The notes under the pieces are model-generated. The model did no database searches. It was not told the origin of the DNA and saw only the letters and a program-made list of their open reading frames with translations. From the NCBI GenBank assembly GCA_032718475.1, contig JAUCBJ010002066.1:1-33728 (forward strand): 33,728 bases of DNA, given 5' to 3'. How positions within the stretch are numbered: the first letter of the stretch is position 1; each line of letters begins with the position of its first letter. This stretch comes from Nemertoderma westbladi (lineage: Eukaryota > Xenacoelomorpha > Nemertodermatida > Nemertodermatidae). A program made the position numbers and the translations under genes. Shown one piece after another: positions 29,626-33,728 of the stretch.

Positions 29626-30697
29626 CCCTATTAGTACCGGGGGGGGGGGGGGGGGGGGGGGGTCATATTGACCTCTTCTCTAAAATCTACAAATATTAAC
29701 GAAAACGTCTGATTTTTTGTTTGTACGTAGGTATCACTAGTCTGGATCCGACCGAAAAAATGTACTGGGGTGGTAATATTGCAGCACCAAAATTACAAGT
29801 AGTGCACAATTTTCACAAAATTTGAAAGTTACATTTTTCGGCTAATTGTTTTTCAATACAGGTTTTCTGGGGCGCAAAATACATTGGAAAATATTTAAAA
29901 ATGATATGATTACCATAAATGGCTGTTTAGTCCTCTATGCGTATGAGAAAAATGAAAAAAACAAGTAACCAGCACTTTTCAGTTAGAACGCAAAATTTTT
30001 AATTCACTTATACGATGCTATAAATTCACATTTTCATGTTTTCTAGGGCGCTGATTCTAATGGAATACATTTCTAATATGCCAGATCATTGTTACTCGTA
30101 ATTTTCGGCGTAATTTGGCAAATTTTGGTGCTAGCACCAAATTTCGTACCCATCACCAAAAAGTACAAGTTGGCGATGCCCAGTGCTGTTTTTATTGATT
30201 CCATCGGATTCAGGACCCTCATAAACCCGTGTAACGCAAGAAACAAGATGATATTATCTACTGATCAATTTACTCCTTTCCAAAATTTGGTGCAAAACAA
30301 CAATTTTCACCCACCGGCGAAAAATACAAGTTTGAAAACTCTTATGAAATTTTTACTGATTCCATTGAATTCAGAACCCTAACAAACCCGTATAACGCAA
30401 GAAACAAGATGACACAATCAATTGATATATTTGATGGTTATCAAAATTTGGTGCTAGCACCACATTTTGCACCCACATCCAAAAAATACAAGTTTGAGAT
30501 GTCTAGTTCGATAATTATATATTTCATTGAATTCAGAACAGCCATAAACCTCTAAAATGCAAGAAATAAATTGTCACAAGCAATTTTATCTATTGAATGG
30601 ATTTTTTCAAAATTTCGTGCTATCACCAAAATTTGCAAACAGCACCGAAAAAAACAAGTTTGATACGATTGGTGCAACTCGTATATATTTCATCGAA
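29626..30697. mobile_element. Second copy of the TTAA element, right end missing
   Basis: It begins with the same CCCTATTAGTACCGG end, followed by a 24-base G run (29639-29662) where copy 1 has shorter G/C runs, and then parallels copy 1 closely through four of the internal units (anchors at about 30124, 30286, 30447 and 30613). Similarity stops at about 30697 in GTATATATTTCATCGAA, before the fifth unit and the right terminus. It is followed by TCGATTCGA-type simple sequence, so the copy was truncated or disrupted there. Confidence 0.9.
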
Positions 30698-30770
30698 ACA
30701 TAATTTCGATTCGATTTCGATTCGACTCAGGTTAACAATTTTGACTTCGATTCGATTATTCGATTATTGA
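30698..30770. repeat. TTCGATTCGA low-complexity block
   Basis: Short imperfect repeats of TTCGATTCGATT at the junction between the truncated TTAA element and the following LINE. Confidence 0.7.
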
Positions 30771-32785
30771 AAATGCTAATTTAAATGTATTATGGGACCT
30801 TTGTCCAGTAGATTTCACTTATCAACAGTGTACAGTAAATGGGATACATAGATCCGTTATTGATCATTTCATGATTAATGATAAATTGTTAGATAATTAT
30901 TCTGAATCTAATGTGTTACATTTTGGTGAAAATTTGTCGTGGCACAGCCCAATATATTTTAAATTATCAGTTGGTGCGTTAGATAATAATGTAACTGATC
31001 AAACTTTTCCTCGTAGGAATATTTTTAACAGGGCAGCGGCTGAGCAGAAAAATCAGTTTAGTTACAAATTGGATGAACTTTTGTCTGAGGTACCGGTTTT
31101 TGAGGCTAATAATTGTTGAAGTGCTAATTGTACTTCCAATGTGCACCGAGTTGAACTGGAACAGCAGGCTGTCTACATTTTGGATTCTTTAGAAAGTGCA
31201 GCTAAATTTCTACCAAGTACGGGTGGTAACTCCAACAGTGATAATAGTGGTGAACGTAAGGAATTTATTCCAGGTTGGAACTTGTACGTTAAGCCTTTTA
31301 AAGACGATGCCCTTTTTTGGCATTCAGTTTGGTGTGCCGCTGGGAGACCTAACGCCTCGGTCAGTAATTTATTTAATCTTAGAGTGCAATCTCGAGCCCA
31401 GTATAAGTACGCGGTACGACGTCTTAAACGTCAGCAAGATCGTGTTAAACGTTATAATCTTTTTCAGTCCTCATTAAACGGGAATGTTGATATATTTAAA
31501 GAAATTCGTAGATTACGAGGTAAAATAGATGTACACAGTCAGTCAGTAGATGGTTGTACGGTAGAAAGTGAAATTGTTGACAAATTTGCTTCTGTTTATA
31601 AACAATTATATAATCAAGATATTGATCAAGATTTAAGTGAAATTGAAATTAAAATCGAACCAGCAATTAATGTCGAGGGAAATAATTTATCAGCAAGTTG
31701 TATTTCTCAAAGTGCAGTACACGAGGCACTTGGTCATTTAAAATCCTGTAAAAGTGATGTTAATTGCTCTTTTGATTCTGATGCTATAATTAATGGGGGA
31801 AATTTGTTAGAAACCAATATCACTATTTAGTTCTTTTTTTGTACATGTTTGTTATCTGTTGCTTTTGTACCTATTGTTAAAAATAAATTGGGTGATATTA
31901 ATTCAATCAATAACTACAGGGCGATTGCTATTGCGGCTTTACTTTTGAAGTTATTTGAATGGGTTATGTTATTGTCGGAGGGTGATAAACTAGAATTTGA
32001 TGATTTACAATTTGGGTTCCAAAAGAAATCTAGTACCACGCAATGTACGTGGACAGCGTCCGAAGTTATAAGTTATTATTCTAGAAATCAATCACCAGTA
32101 TACGGGTGTCTACTAGATTTTACAAAGGCGTTCGACCTTGTAGAATGGTCGAAGTTATTTCTAGAATTAATTAAAAAGGGATTTTCTCCTTTTTACCTAA
32201 GATGCCTATTATTTATTTGTAGAGTTCAAGAATGTTATGTACTATGGAATACATCAACTTCGGTAAAGTTTAATATAAGTAATGGATGCAGGCAAGGGTC
32301 AATCATATCTCCAGTTTTGTTCTGTGTTGTGCTGAATATATTGTTAATTAGGCTTAAAATTTGTTAGGTTGGGTGTTATGTTGGTTCACACTTTTTCGGT
32401 TGTCTGGCTTATGCAAGATGACGTATTATTATTATGTGGTTCCGTCATTGGTTTGCAATTTATGGTTGATATTTGTATATCTTTTTGTTCTGAATATAAT
32501 TTGAGATTAAGTACGGATATAAATCAAAATAAGTGCAAATGTAAATGTATACCTTTTCAGTTTCGTTGGAATCCACCGCTAGTTAGAATTATAATAAATA
32601 ATCTATCATTACCTTGGGTACAACAGGCTGTGCATCTCGGAATTACATTAGATTATAAATGCCAGTTCGATAGGGATATTTTAAGGAAGAGAGCTGAATT
32701 TATTACAAAATTAGGTAGAATTAGACAGGAATTTAATTTTGCCACTCCTATAATAGGTGAAAATAATTATGTTTTGCGTATCTGA
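30771..32785 (+). pseudogene. LINE (CR1-like): endonuclease C-terminus, linker, reverse transcriptase
   Basis: One plus-strand frame from 30771 to about 32395 with three stops (31117-31119, 31828-31830, 32365-32367). It begins inside the endonuclease (VLWDLCPVDFTYQQCTVNG, SVIDHFMIND, NLSWHSPIYFKL: the usual SDHSP has become SWHSP, losing the catalytic Asp). The linker has AQYKYAVRRLKRQQDRVKRY. The RT has INNYRAIAIAALLLKLFEWV, DDLQFGFQKKSSTTQCTWTA, VYGCLLDFTKAFDLVEW (motif A), ISNGCRQGSIISPVLFCVV (motif B), and, across a 1-nt insertion exactly in motif C (GCLAYA / DDVLLLCGS), a thumb with LPWVQQAVHLGITL. It ends at 32785 without the C-terminal domain. Inactive by stops, a frameshift and endonuclease active-site change; 5'-truncated at 30771. 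Confidence 0.9.
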
Positions 32786-33160
32786 AATTTTTAAGACGGT
32801 AAGCGTAGGTAGCCAATAGCTGATATGCAAATCAGTGGGAAATTAAAATTAATGAGACAGTGGACATGCTGACTTAAACAGAACATACCATAATGATAAT
32901 AATATAAATTAAGTTCTTTAAGAACAGACTAACAGTAACAGACTGGTACGATACCCAGTACAGCAAAGATGAATCAGTACGTTCTAAAACGTATACCGAC
33001 CCATTCTGAGCTATAACAATGCAATACAGTACAGAGGTATACCGATCTTAAAAAGCAAAATATACTGGCCTATAGGCCTACCGAGCTAACACCGACCTAT
33101 ACCGAGAACTCCGATCTACACTGAGATGGCTAAAACGGTCGGCCTATTATGACTAACACA

Positions 33161-33206
33161 GTCGGTCAATTTTATTGACCGACCGATTGCATACTATTAA
33201 GTATGC
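33161..33206. repeat. Two adjacent perfect stem-loops
   Basis: Stem 1 is 10 bp with a TTT loop (33161-33183). Stem 2 is 7 bp with an ATTA loop (33189-33206). They are 5 bp apart and about 35 bp before the G15/C9 tract. Confidence 0.8.
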
Positions 33207-33239
33207 AAGGCAGATATGCGTCCCGGTTAGTCATATTAA

Positions 33240-33266
33240 GGGGGGGGGGGGGGGAATCCCCCCCCC
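33240..33266. repeat. G15-AAT-C9 inverted homopolymer
   Basis: Fifteen G, AAT, then nine C: a self-complementary stem of nine G-C pairs with a 3-nt loop; on either strand it also carries a long G run. Confidence 0.85.
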
Positions 33267-33728
33267 ATCCGTCTGTATGTCTATCTGACTATCCGACAAT
33301 CTGTCCGTCAAATATAATTAAAGTGCACACCATCTAGCTAAACCTTTAGCTAAAGCGGTTTTCCTGGTCGCAGAATTCATTTCGAGTGTCAGTTTTAACA
33401 TTCGATGGCTTCCAAATTGTCTGTTTGGCAGTGAGGCTGTCGGTTATATTTTGACGGACCGACTGACATGCATACAGACAGAAACGACGTGGCAAAATTT
33501 GAATAAAGACATCAGAAATGAAGTCACCGACCCCGAAAACCCATATAGAGAATTTGAGACAGTATACTTTTTATTGATGGACAGACATACTGACGGACAG
33601 ACCGACAGTCAAATGGACATACAGCCATATCTTTAGAAGTAAGATAGAAATTGCTAAACGGTTTTCAAATTTGGAATCTTGAAAAAAATCTGCTCTAGAT
33701 TAAATCATTAAAAAATTGAAAACAATTT

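Larger units (their letters stand above)
32786..33728. other. Non-coding terminal region with hairpins and GACA/CCGA simple repeats
   Basis: No gene supported; a 61-codon frame at 33451-33636 is low-complexity (Thr/Asp/Gln from GACA repeats). 32940-33130 is rich in TACCGA/ACCGAC phrases. Perfect small hairpins: GTCGGTCAAT/ATTGACCGAC (33161-33183), GCATACT/AGTATGC (33189-33206) and AGCTAAA/TTTAGCT (33336-33351). Confidence 0.5.

Noticed and set aside
33451-33636. 61-codon ORF near the right edge
   Set aside because: GACA/CGGAC simple-repeat translation, with no splice or domain support.

Overview
The window looks like nuclear DNA of an animal, most likely a marine invertebrate. It is AT-rich and gene-poor, it contains spliceosomal-type splice sites, and it is full of animal-type retroelements (APE-type LINEs, a Ty1/copia pol, a tRNA-derived SINE) together with micro- and minisatellites. 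I cannot name the species. An echinoderm, cnidarian or lophotrochozoan would all fit, because the LamG-like exon and the LINE/copia types are shared by these groups. No rRNA gene, intact tRNA gene, CRISPR array, bacterial operon or complete host gene is visible.

Layout. At 299-946 (minus) there is one convincing host-type exon, a LamG/concanavalin-A-like domain bounded by consensus splice sites in phases 1-1. At 1.0-7.7 kb are a 40-bp tandem repeat, the 3' end of a LINE (plus), a non-autonomous terminal-inverted-repeat element (2868-3499), a 21-bp minisatellite, a 5'-truncated GC-richer LINE (copy A, minus, about 3660-4787), and two decayed plus-strand fragments of one further retroelement pol family (4885-5283 and 6610-7700). 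7.7-9.6 kb is AT-rich DNA with nothing identifiable. 9.64-10.93 kb is a badly decayed LINE (plus). 11.68-14.20 kb is a 2.5-kb array of an 11-bp unit with higher-order structure, followed by a perfectly phased 22-bp array (14627-14868).

15.7-20.6 kb holds the most complete LINE (minus): an APE-like endonuclease, a reverse transcriptase and a C-terminal domain, broken by frameshifts. It is interrupted by a 1551-bp insertion (16197-17747) flanked by TTAA on both sides. Copy A carries the empty TTAA site, which proves the insertion, and a second, truncated copy of the inserted element lies at 29626-30697. 21.95-23.25 kb is a 5'-truncated Ty1/copia RT-RNase H fragment (plus). 23.93-26.72 kb (minus) is an unrecognised GC-richer coding region. 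It reads as two exons joined by a plausible phase-matched intron that is filled with a 100-bp minisatellite, and it has three lesions. 26.79-28.72 kb is a LINE (minus), followed by a tRNA-headed SINE (28.81-29.1 kb). 30.77-32.79 kb is another LINE (plus). The last 0.9 kb is simple-sequence DNA with several perfect hairpins.

How it fits together: apart from the LamG exon, and possibly the unknown 24-26.7 kb gene, the window is a graveyard of nested mobile elements, and no pathway or operon can be assigned. The most informative points are the TTAA-flanked element with its internal 163-bp tandem units and documented empty site, the new-looking terminal-inverted-repeat element, the unrecognised two-exon gene, and the hierarchically organised 11-bp satellite. 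All calls come from reading the sequence; no database search was run.
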